From Clostridia bacterium (GTDB lineage: Bacteria; Bacillota_A; Clostridia; Christensenellales; CAG-138), in assembly GCA_017556125.1 (NCBI GenBank), contig JAFZCW010000028.1, positions 1 to 15,260 on the forward strand: 15,260 nucleotides of DNA, in the 5' to 3' direction. Under the pieces are notes generated by a model. The model ran no database searches. It was not told the origin of the DNA and saw only the letters and a list, made by a program, of their open reading frames with translations. Positions 5,501 through 11,729 of the stretch are shown here, one piece after another. Position numbers and translations under genes: made by a program. Within the stretch, counting starts at the first letter, position 1; every line of letters starts with the position of its first letter.

Positions 5501-7446
5501 GGCTTATCCTCCGTTTCAGGCGGAATGCGGTCCCTGTATACACCCAGCTCGCGCACCAGGGCGCGGGACATCGGAAAGATCTCCTCATACCCGGGGATCG
5601 TGCCCTCGACGTGCTCTGCAAGCCGGTCCATCTTCAGTATTTCCATCGAGGAAAGCCTGTTTTCACCGTCTGAGATCAGGCTGCCGTCCTGTGCCGCAAG
5701 CCTTTGATCAAATGGATCAAGCAGGCCTTTTTTCAGCATCCCCATCAGCGTTTCCGCAAGCGATCTGACCCCCGGCGGCACCTGTTCCGAAAGCGCCACG
5801 TCAATGACGCCGGAATCCATGCCCCACCAGTAGTTTACCGCCTGGTCCTTCTTCTCCGTGTTTCCGGAAAGAACGGAACGAACGATATTCTCGTACAGCT
5901 TTCCCCAGAGCCAGCACGGAGACGCGAGCGGTTCAAGTCCGCCGTCATTCCCGATAAGAAAAGTGCCGTACTGCCCGTGTCTCAGATATGTGGCGTCGGG
6001 CACGGGAATGTCGCGGTTTGAGATGACGCGGACGCCTTTTTCCTTCAGCGTCCTGACGCAGTCGGTATTCGTGCACGTCCATTCGAGCAGAATTCTCGCT
6101 CTCGGATTCGTCATCCTGACTCCGAGCGCGAACGCGTTTATCGACGCAGGCACACCGAGTATCGGATAGGAACCTACATATCCGACGAGATCGTTTTCCG
6201 CCAGAGCGCCTGCGATGACTCCGGTAATGAATTTTCCCTCATAGGTGCGGCAGTAGTAGCTCTTTACGCTTGAGAGCGGCTGACACGCAGAGCAGTTGAA
6301 GAACCTGACCTTCGGATACTTTACCGCTGCCTTCAGCGTCGGATCGAGCATCCTGGGCGTCGTGGTAAATACGAGCTCCGCCCCGTCGGATACAGCTCCG
6401 TCGATCATCTCTCCGACCGTTTCGCTTGTGTCTGCATGGAAATACTGTTTTACGGCGACGGAATCCGTCAGCGCTTCCAAAAGCTGCGCAGCCCCTTCCG
6501 CGTGTCCCTTAGTCCAAGGACTGGCGTCTGAATCTCTTTCGTAGACAAAGGCGACCGACAGGTGCTTCGGTGCGGGAAAGATCAGCTTTTGGATGACGCT
6601 CATCTTGTCATCCTCCTCCGGCACGGTCTCAACTCTTATCGTGTCGGGATCGGAAACTGTCCGCACGTCGTCCCAGAGTCCCGACAGCGCTTTCTTCAGT
6701 TCTGCCGGGGACATCTCTGTAAGCGAGTCGTATGAATAAACCTTCAGAAAGAGCAGCAGCGCGTCCTCCGGTTCGAGGCCCTGCTTTATGCCGCCGAGAG
6801 AGTTGAACGCCTGCTTGAAGTAATAATAGGAAGAAAGGAGCCTGCGCTTCTCGGAATCGCTCCATTTTTCACCGGGTTTTTTCCCGACGGCTGAGAGCAG
6901 GCGCGAATAATCGCCGGGCTTCTTAAACTGAATGTCCCAAATGCCGCTGGACTTCTGAAAATCCGCGAATTCAAGATAGGCGGCATATTGCGGGTCGGAA
7001 AGATCCGGACGCATCACCCTCGTAACGCGGGCGGGGATTCTGGCAGCGCCGAAATACCTCAGTACGCTTACACGCTTGTTCCCCTCGGCAACATAAAAAT
7101 TCCCGAGATACTCGACGCACTCGATGGGATCCCGGATGCCCGTTTCAGACATATGCGCCTGGCATAACGCCTTCCACTTCAAGGCAAACTCACTGTCCGG
7201 CTCCGGAAGCGGGAGAAAGGAAGCGGAAAATGCGTTTGTTCTGCCCGCCGCTTTCGTTCCGACGATACGATCCGCCGGAATATCCGAAACGGGAAGTACC
7301 TGCACGGATGCGCCTGCAATATCAGGAAAGATCTCTTCAAGCGCGGGGGGAAACGGGTTCCTGCCGAGCGCTTCCAGTTCCTTTTTTTCCTTTTGTCCCA
7401 TGTGCTGGGCATTTATGTATTCATCGATGGCAGTTGGTGCGATCAT
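5497..7446 (-). CDS. Cytosolic ParB-like/BMP (PnrA/Med)-family fusion protein
   Basis: This 649-residue protein has no signal peptide or lipobox. The N-terminal part, about 105-145, resembles a ParB/Srx-type domain: VEYLGNFYVAEGNKRVSVLR has the layout of the phosphate-binding ParB box and is followed by ARIPARVTRV. A helical linker spans about 160-290 (PEEDDKMSV at the junction). The C-terminal half, about 294-575, resembles the basic membrane protein (BMP) substrate-binding fold: HLSVAFVYERD with a nucleoside-type first loop, WTKGHAEGA, FTTTPRMLDP, YEGKFITGVIAGAL and VGYVGSYPILGVPASINAFALG. BMP proteins are normally exported and bind purine nucleosides; this one appears cytosolic and may act as a ligand sensor rather than a transport receptor. 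The start is ATG 7446 with GGGAG 5-6 bases upstream; the frame's earlier ATG at 7503 lies in the promoter. The stop overlaps the coupled phosphoesterase gene by 4 bases. Confidence 0.8.
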   Translation of the reverse strand: MIAPTAIDEYINAQHMGQKEKKELEALGRNPFPPALEEIFPDIAGASVQVLPVSDIPADRIVGTKAAGRTNAFSASFLPLPEPDSEFALKWKALCQAHMSETGIRDPIECVEYLGNFYVAEGNKRVSVLRYFGAARIPARVTRVMRPDLSDPQYAAYLEFADFQKSSGIWDIQFKKPGDYSRLLSAVGKKPGEKWSDSEKRRLLSSYYYFKQAFNSLGGIKQGLEPEDALLLFLKVYSYDSLTEMSPAELKKALSGLWDDVRTVSDPDTIRVETVPEEDDKMSVIQKLIFPAPKHLSVAFVYERDSDASPWTKGHAEGAAQLLEALTDSVAVKQYFHADTSETVGEMIDGAVSDGAELVFTTTPRMLDPTLKAAVKYPKVRFFNCSACQPLSSVKSYYCRTYEGKFITGVIAGALAENDLVGYVGSYPILGVPASINAFALGVRMTNPRARILLEWTCTNTDCVRTLKEKGVRVISNRDIPVPDATYLRHGQYGTFLIGNDGGLEPLASPCWLWGKLYENIVRSVLSGNTEKKDQAVNYWWGMDSGVIDVALSEQVPPGVRSLAETLMGMLKKGLLDPFDQRLAAQDGSLISDGENRLSSMEILKMDRLAEHVEGTIPGYEEIFPMSRALVRELGVYRDRIPPETEDKP

Positions 7447-7474
7447 TATTTCTCCCAATAAAAGATTTTTTCGA

Positions 7475-7503
7475 AGTATATCACCTGAGTGTGCGGCAAT
7501 CAA
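7475..7503 (-). promoter_or_regulatory. Promoter of the BMP-fusion/metallophosphoesterase operon
   Basis: On the minus strand, TTGATT (complement of 7498-7503), a 17-base spacer and TATACT (complement of 7475-7480) form a good promoter. The transcript would start about 20 bases before the ATG at 7446. Confidence 0.65.
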
Positions 7504-7530
7504 GGGAAATCACCCATCCGGTCCATGGGC

Positions 7531-7557
7531 GCGGATTTCGCCCGGCTTTCAATCCGC
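7531..7557. repeat. Inverted repeat in the BMP/LysM divergent region
   Basis: GCGGATT (7531-7537) and AATCCGC (7551-7557) form a 7-base-pair hairpin with a 13-base loop. A second small hairpin TCCGC-AAT-GCGGA follows at 7581-7593. Neither has a T-tract, so they are not simple terminators; their role is unknown. Confidence 0.4.
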
Positions 7558-7622
7558 ACCGGAATCGGGTATTTCCTGTTTCCGCAATGCGGAGCTTCAC
7601 CAAATCGGTATTCATTTTCACT

Positions 7623-7643
7623 GAATTCGCAGTAGAATTCGCA
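7623..7643 (+). repeat. Direct repeat GAATTCGCA x2 in the LysM-gene promoter
   Basis: Two identical 9-base copies (7623-7631 and 7635-7643) are separated by GTA, a 12-base period close to one helical turn. The second copy includes the probable -35 box (TTCGCA, 7638-7643). This is a likely activator or repressor site, by position only. Confidence 0.55.
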
Positions 7644-7666
7644 CTATGTTTATTTTACAATGTAAT
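7638..7666 (+). promoter_or_regulatory. Candidate promoter of the LysM peptide gene
   Basis: TTCGCA (7638-7643), a 17-base spacer and TGTAAT (7661-7666) fit a sigma-70 promoter with a moderate -35 box. It would start transcription near 7673, inside the inverted repeat at 7670-7686. Confidence 0.5.
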
Positions 7667-7669
7667 CGT

Positions 7670-7686
7670 AAGGTGAAGATCACCTT
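7670..7686. promoter_or_regulatory. Operator-like inverted repeat at the LysM-gene transcription start
   Basis: AAGGTGA (7670-7676) and TCACCTT (7680-7686) are perfect 7-base arms around AGA. The repeat lies immediately downstream of the -10 box, where a dimeric repressor would block initiation. No regulator gene adjoins it. It is too short and lacks a T-tract to be a terminator. Confidence 0.5.
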
Positions 7687-7724
7687 ATCCGAAAAAAGCA
7701 AATTATTAATAGGAGGATCATACA

Positions 7725-7964
7725 ATGGATTTGAAAGGTCTCGTAGAAGCAACAGCAGAAGATCTGAAGGGTGTTGTCGGCGGCGCGCTTGCAACCAGAT
7801 ATTATATCTACACGGTCGTAAAAGGCGATAACCTGACCAAGATCGCAAAACGCTTCGGCACAACGGTCGACGCGATCTATAACCTGAACCGCGACAAGAT
7901 CCAGGATCCCGATCTGATCAAGATCGGCTGGAAACTGATCATCCCCGTTACCGAAATCAAATAA
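7725..7964 (+). CDS. Small double-glycine-leader LysM protein
   Basis: This 79-residue protein consists almost entirely of one LysM domain (about 27-74). YYIYTVVKGDNLTKIAKRFG, then TTVDAIYNLNRDKI and IKIGWKLIIPV follow the beta-alpha-alpha-beta pattern of LysM, which binds N-acetylglucosamine-containing glycans such as peptidoglycan. No Sec signal peptide or transmembrane helix precedes it. The first 20 residues instead resemble a double-glycine leader: AEDLKGVVGG with D at -8, L at -7, V at -4 and G-G at 19-20. The protein could therefore be exported by a C39-type ABC transporter and bind the cell wall. AGGAGG at 7711-7716 is an excellent ribosome site 8 bases from the ATG, suggesting high expression. 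It is monocistronic, with its own promoter, operator-like repeats and a strong terminator. The LysM call is firm; the leader is inferred. Confidence 0.88.
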   Translation: MDLKGLVEATAEDLKGVVGGALATRYYIYTVVKGDNLTKIAKRFGTTVDAIYNLNRDKIQDPDLIKIGWKLIIPVTEIK

Positions 7965-7980
7965 TCCAACCGGCTTACGC

Positions 7981-8010
7981 GGCGGTCCGATCCTTCGGAC
8001 CGTCTTTTTT
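7981..8010 (+). terminator. Terminator after the LysM peptide gene
   Basis: A perfect 8-base-pair stem CGGTCCGA (7983-7990) / TCGGACCG (7995-8002) has a TCCT loop and is followed by TCTTTTTT. It starts 16 bases after the stop codon. Confidence 0.92.
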
Positions 8011-8046
8011 CTGTTGATCATGTTTTTCTGCAATTGCAACGGTTTC

Positions 8047-8055
8047 TGTGATAAT
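8047..8055 (+). promoter_or_regulatory. Candidate extended -10 promoter of the transposase fragment
   Basis: TGTGATAAT is an extended -10 element (TG at 8047-8048, GATAAT 8050-8055). The -35 region is weak. A hairpin CGCGG-CAGA-CCGCG lies at about 8071-8084 in the presumed 5' leader before the ATG at 8146. Confidence 0.35.
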
Positions 8056-8145
8056 ATTTATATATAACTTCGCGGCAGACCGCGCCGAACACCATCATCC
8101 GAATCAATCCGTACGACTCCGTCGAAATGAGAAGAAGGTAGAAAG

Positions 8146-8628
8146 ATGACGCAATTAACGCTCAGCGATCTGGAATACTCCAACCGGAAGAAAAAAACGA
8201 AGCGCGAACTGTTTCTTGACAAAATGGACGCGATCCTTCCCTGGCAGGACTGGGTCGAGCTCATCCAGCCTTTCTATCCGGCCGGGAAGCGCGGGAGACC
8301 GCCGATCGAGATCGAGACCATGCTCCGCATGTATCTGATGCGGATCTGGTTCCGTCTCTCGGATAAATCCATTGAAGACGCCGTCTATGACAGTTATGCC
8401 ATGCGGACCTTCATGCGTGTCGATTTCTTTCGTCAGCAGGTGCCGGACGCCACGACGCTGCGGAGATTCCGCAGCCTTCTGAACAGGCATCACCTCACGG
8501 AAAGGATCCTGGGAGACGTCAGGTCCCGTCTCCGCGGCGCAGGTATCGTTCTTCACAAGGGAAGCATCGCCGAACCTTATGTGGCAAATGCGGGAGCCGC
8601 CGCCAAGCGGAGCGAAAAGCAGTCCTGA
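8146..8628 (+). pseudogene. IS5-type transposase, N-terminal (DUF772) fragment
   Basis: This 160-residue reading frame matches the N-terminal third of IS5-family transposases. It has the basic start LSDLEYSNRKKKTKRE, a PWQDWVELIQPFYP segment, RGRPPIEIETMLRMYLMRIW and LSDKSIEDAVYDSYAMRTFM (the DUF772 helix-turn-helix DNA-binding region, about 45-125), and VPDATTLRRFR. Full transposases run to about 320-350 residues, with a DDE catalytic domain beginning near a GTIVDAT motif. Here the corresponding place reads KGSIAEPYVANAG and the frame stops 20 residues later, so the first catalytic Asp and everything after it are missing. No DDE remnant follows; a strong terminator lies 50 bases downstream instead. 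No terminal inverted repeats or target duplication were seen. The frame itself is intact with an AAGG ribosome site, so a retained DNA-binding protein is possible. Confidence 0.8.
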
Positions 8629-8677
8629 CCGAACGGCCCTTCCGTCCGCTTTCTGCTGAACATGAACAGTTCTTCAG

Positions 8678-8706
8678 CGCATCCCTTTGCGGGATGCGTT
8701 TTGTTT
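8678..8706 (+). terminator. Terminator after the transposase fragment
   Basis: A stem CGCATCCC (8678-8685) / GGGATGCG (8691-8698) with a TTTGC loop is followed by TTTTGTTT. Confidence 0.9.
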
Positions 8707-8709
8707 CGA

Positions 8710-8738
8710 TTGAATCACGTCGGAAAATGCAATATAAT
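8710..8738 (+). promoter_or_regulatory. Promoter of the amidase/NlpC lipoprotein operon
   Basis: TTGAAT (8710-8715), a 17-base spacer and a perfect TATAAT (8733-8738) predict a start near 8745 and a leader of about 87 bases. A second TTGACA at 8741-8746 has no -10 box at the right distance. Confidence 0.65.
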
Positions 8739-8831
8739 GATTGACAGTATTCCGCCTGCATGACGCGGCACAAATACACGATTTGATCCGCCTGCTTTTT
8801 CACAGTACGGAACGGAAATGGATAAAACGAT

Positions 8832-9794
8832 ATGTCAGCATCACGTCATACCTGCATAGGGAAAATACCGGCTCTTCTGCTCGCAGCGGTCTTTCTCTTC
8901 TCGGCGGCCGGCTGCGCCTCCCCGAAACAGGCAGCCGTAGCGGAACAGCCCGCCCCGGCGGAGGAAACCGCCGCAGCGGAAATGAAAACGGCGGATCCTG
9001 TTCAGATCGATCTGATGCCCGCGGACACGCCTGCGCCGGCACCGGCCGTCACGCTGACGCCTTCCCCCTCTCCCACGCCGGAACCGGCTCTGAAGGGTTT
9101 TATCGTCGGGATCGATCCCGGGCACCAGCTGCACTATGATCCCTCTGATGAACCGGTCGCCCCGGGTTCAAGCACCATGAAGAAAAAGGTCGCCGGGGGA
9201 TGCCAGGGTGTCAAATCCAGAATGTTCGAGTATGAACTCAATCTCAGCCTCGGCCTCCTCCTGCGCGATCTGCTGGAGGCCGACGGTGCGACCGTCGTCA
9301 TGACGAGGACCGTTCAGGACGTCAATATCTCAAATTCCGCGCGGGCGATCATGTTCAACGACGCGAATGTGGATCTCGGTATCCGGATCCATGCGGACAA
9401 GGCAAGCGACAGAAACAAGCGCGGCGTCCACATGCTGATCCCGAAGGAATACCGTACGGACTGGTATGATACCAATCTGAAAGCAGCCCAGTGCATACTG
9501 GAACATTATCACGAGGTGACCGGCATGCCCATCGTAAAAGGTTCCGGCATTTCGGAGCGCGGGGATCAGTCCGGTTTCAACTGGTGCACAAGGCCCATCG
9601 TCTGTATTGAAACGGGTTATCTCAGCAATCCTGAGGATGACGCGCTGCTTTCCGATCCGGAATTCCAGAAACTGGCTGCGCAGGGCCTTTACGAGGGCAT
9701 CCGCGCTTTTCTGCTGGGTGAACCCTCATCCTCCGGCACGGACAGCGTTGCCGGTATCGAAACGTCCGAGGAAACGGATAATTCCGATGAATAG
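8832..9794 (+). CDS. Lipoprotein N-acetylmuramoyl-L-alanine amidase (Amidase_3)
   Basis: This 320-residue cell-surface enzyme is predicted to cleave the amide bond between muramic acid and the stem peptide of peptidoglycan. A hydrophobic signal ends in the lipobox SAAGC with lipidated C28. It is followed by an Ala/Pro/Thr-rich linker (about 33-86, ending TPSPSPTPEP) that spaces the enzyme from the membrane. The Amidase_3 domain spans about 88-295, with zinc ligands H98 (GIDPGHQ), E133 (FEYELNLS) and H187 (IRIHADK) and catalytic E260 (IETGYLSNPEDD). The acidic Ser-rich tail (296-320) is extra. The ATG at 8832 is the only in-frame start, with a stop just upstream; its ribosome site is weak (TGGA at 8819-8822). 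The NlpC lipoprotein follows 51 bases later, probably in one operon. No cell-wall-binding repeats are present. Confidence 0.92.
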   Translation: MSASRHTCIGKIPALLLAAVFLFSAAGCASPKQAAVAEQPAPAEETAAAEMKTADPVQIDLMPADTPAPAPAVTLTPSPSPTPEPALKGFIVGIDPGHQLHYDPSDEPVAPGSSTMKKKVAGGCQGVKSRMFEYELNLSLGLLLRDLLEADGATVVMTRTVQDVNISNSARAIMFNDANVDLGIRIHADKASDRNKRGVHMLIPKEYRTDWYDTNLKAAQCILEHYHEVTGMPIVKGSGISERGDQSGFNWCTRPIVCIETGYLSNPEDDALLSDPEFQKLAAQGLYEGIRAFLLGEPSSSGTDSVAGIETSEETDNSDE

Positions 9795-9845
9795 CCCAAT
9801 TACTACAAGGAGAAAACTGTCCGGCGCTCCCGGCCCTGTCATCTT

Positions 9846-11639
9846 ATGAAAAAAAACCTGTGTCTCATCGTCTTGATCCTGCTGTCGATCCTGGTCCTCA
9901 CAGGCTGCGAAGATTCGCTGCCTGAAATGGTCGCGATCGTTTTCAGCACCGCGACGCCGGTGCCCACCTCCGTTCCCGCCGCGCCCGCGACACCCGAGCC
10001 GACAGCGGAGCCCACGCCGGAACCCACCGCGACGCCCGAACCGACTCCGGAACCCACGCCGGAACCGGTCCTGACCGATTTCTGGGATACCGGCAGCATC
10101 CGGGACGCGCTGCTTCTGGATTATGACAACGTAAAGATCGTGACCGCTGCCAGGAACAGGGTGACGCTCTATCCGGAGCCTTCCCTGAGCTCCGAGCCCG
10201 AGCAGCTGAGAAACAAAAAAACGCATTCCTGTTCGGATATCCTGATCCTGGATACGGTCAAAGGGGACGACGGGTCCGATTTCTACTACGTGCAGGCCGC
10301 CTTTTCCGGGCGCAGGGGATACGTCCCGGTCGATAAGACCGTCGACTCCAAATTCGCGGAAGAGGGCGTTTCCGGGTTCGCCCTCATGAAACGCCCGGGC
10401 TGCCCCATTTTCTACAATTACAATGTCGAGGACAAAGTCAACGCGCAGGAAAGCTACCACGCTGTCCGCATCCTCGGCTCTTACAGAGGTTTTTACTATG
10501 TCGTCACGCAGGACGGAAATTTCGGGTATATGGAGCCCGAAGTCCTGGAGCCTGTCAGCAGGGAAACCATCGAGGAGTATCTTTCCCAGAGCCTGGCGGA
10601 AGATGTCCGCGCTTCCTTCTCCCCGGAAGATCTCGCCGAAACGCTGGAAGCGATGACCGGCGAGGAAGTCGGGTCCATGGAGGAGCTTCTCTATGAGCAG
10701 CTCACCCAGTTCGGATTCTTCTTCTCCCCGGGCTACTACCGCTACTACGAAAAGCCCCTGCACGACAGAACGCTGTACCCCCAGGGCTTCTATCTGGATG
10801 ACGTGTACAATTCCAGGATCTTCAAGCTCTGGAACACATCCGGAAGGCTGGTTCTCTATGAGGGCGAAGAAACCCAGTGGGATTATATTGACAGCTACGC
10901 TTCTCTCGAGCGCGGAGATCTGATCTTTTTCTCCGAATACGAACCGGGAGACACCGCGATCGTACCGGGCTCCGAGGTCGTATTCCGCGGAAAATACTCC
11001 GGATATGTCACCGACTGCGGGGTCTACCTCGGAAACGATACCGTGCTTCTTTCTCAAAACGGCGTCCTGACGGAGGTCAGCGGCTTCAGTTCTCTGGGAA
11101 AGGCGCTGTATTTTGACTGCGGAAGACGGATCCATGATGGCGTTTCCGACATCAAGGATCATTTTTCCGAAACGATCATTTCTACCATCTATGACCGTCT
11201 CGGAACTCCTTACGACAATTTCACAAGGGTCGGGGACGCGAGTTACGACTGTTCCGGCATCATCTGCTGGTCCCTCCGCACCATGGGCGTACACCGCATG
11301 AAGACCAAAACTTCGGCGCTCATGCTTGAGACGACCGCTTCCGGTTTTGCAAACACGAAACTGTTCTATTTAGCTGACGGAACCAAACTCGATTATGACT
11401 ACATCAATCCCTATCCGAAAACGCTCGAGGATCTGAACCGTCTCGAGCGCGGGGATCTTGTGTATCTTTACAGCACCGAAACACACCGCGTCGGCCACGT
11501 CATGGTATACCTCGGCAACAATTTCGTTATCCATTCCACGACCATTGACGAGAAATACCGCGGGACGCTGGTCGCGGGGATCCGTCCCGAACTGCAGGCT
11601 TTGTATTACGGAGCCACCCGGGTCATGGGCGTCGGCTGA
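9846..11639 (+). CDS. NlpC/P60 lipoprotein with SH3-like region and a second, degenerate NlpC half
   Basis: This 597-residue lipoprotein is predicted to hydrolyse peptide cross-links or stem peptides in peptidoglycan. The signal peptide ends in lipobox LVLTGC (C21). A TPEP-repeat linker (about 49-74) leads to a probable pair of bacterial SH3-like folds (about 95-165 and 172-235), then a helical segment. Residues 352-405 (LERGDLIFF, then DCGVYLGN) look like the C-terminal half of an NlpC/P60 domain lacking the catalytic histidine. A complete domain follows at about 445-595, with C469 (YDCSGIICWS), H551 (GHVMVYLG) and H563 (VIHST). The ATG is supported by the signal peptide, although the only good ribosome site, AAGGAG at about 9807-9812, lies an unusual 33 bases upstream. 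It follows the amidase by 51 bases and ends at a terminator. Confidence 0.9.
   Translation: MKKNLCLIVLILLSILVLTGCEDSLPEMVAIVFSTATPVPTSVPAAPATPEPTAEPTPEPTATPEPTPEPTPEPVLTDFWDTGSIRDALLLDYDNVKIVTAARNRVTLYPEPSLSSEPEQLRNKKTHSCSDILILDTVKGDDGSDFYYVQAAFSGRRGYVPVDKTVDSKFAEEGVSGFALMKRPGCPIFYNYNVEDKVNAQESYHAVRILGSYRGFYYVVTQDGNFGYMEPEVLEPVSRETIEEYLSQSLAEDVRASFSPEDLAETLEAMTGEEVGSMEELLYEQLTQFGFFFSPGYYRYYEKPLHDRTLYPQGFYLDDVYNSRIFKLWNTSGRLVLYEGEETQWDYIDSYASLERGDLIFFSEYEPGDTAIVPGSEVVFRGKYSGYVTDCGVYLGNDTVLLSQNGVLTEVSGFSSLGKALYFDCGRRIHDGVSDIKDHFSETIISTIYDRLGTPYDNFTRVGDASYDCSGIICWSLRTMGVHRMKTKTSALMLETTASGFANTKLFYLADGTKLDYDYINPYPKTLEDLNRLERGDLVYLYSTETHRVGHVMVYLGNNFVIHSTTIDEKYRGTLVAGIRPELQALYYGATRVMGVG
9990..10067 (+). 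repeat. In-frame TPEP-coding tandem repeat
   Basis: Imperfect repeats of an ACGCCGGAACCC-type unit encode TPEP/PTAEP motifs in the NlpC lipoprotein's linker. Shorter versions occur in the linkers of the amidase (about 9055-9090) and the last lipoprotein (about 14899-14931). Confidence 0.75.
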
Positions 11640-11672
11640 TTCTTTTTTCCTGTTTCCCCCGTCAAGATAAAA

Positions 11673-11713
11673 CAATGCCTCTTCCCGGAAAAGGAAAAGG
11701 CATTGCTTTTTTT
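11673..11713 (+). terminator. Bidirectional terminator between the NlpC and ATPase genes
   Basis: A stem CAATGCCT (11673-11680) / AGGCATTG (11698-11705) with an inner TTCC/GGAA extension is followed by CTTTTTTT. On the minus strand the same hairpin is followed by TTTTATCTT, so it also ends the convergent ATPase transcript. Confidence 0.88.
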
Positions 11714-11729
11714 CGTTTCAGGTTTCTGC

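Noticed and set aside
8741..8763. TTGACA at 8741 as a promoter -35 for the amidase operon
   Set aside because: The position 17 bases downstream reads CGCGGC, not a -10 box. The TTGAAT/TATAAT pair just upstream is a better promoter.
8011..8831. Terminal inverted repeats or target duplication of an IS5 element around the transposase fragment
   Set aside because: No matching inverted ends or flanking direct repeats were found by eye, so only a gene fragment is reported, not a mobile element.
9726..11294. 522-codon open frame on the minus strand opposite the NlpC lipoprotein
   Set aside because: It is a shadow of a well-supported lipoprotein gene, with low-complexity composition (Gly/Arg-rich opposite the TPEP linker) and no ribosome site.
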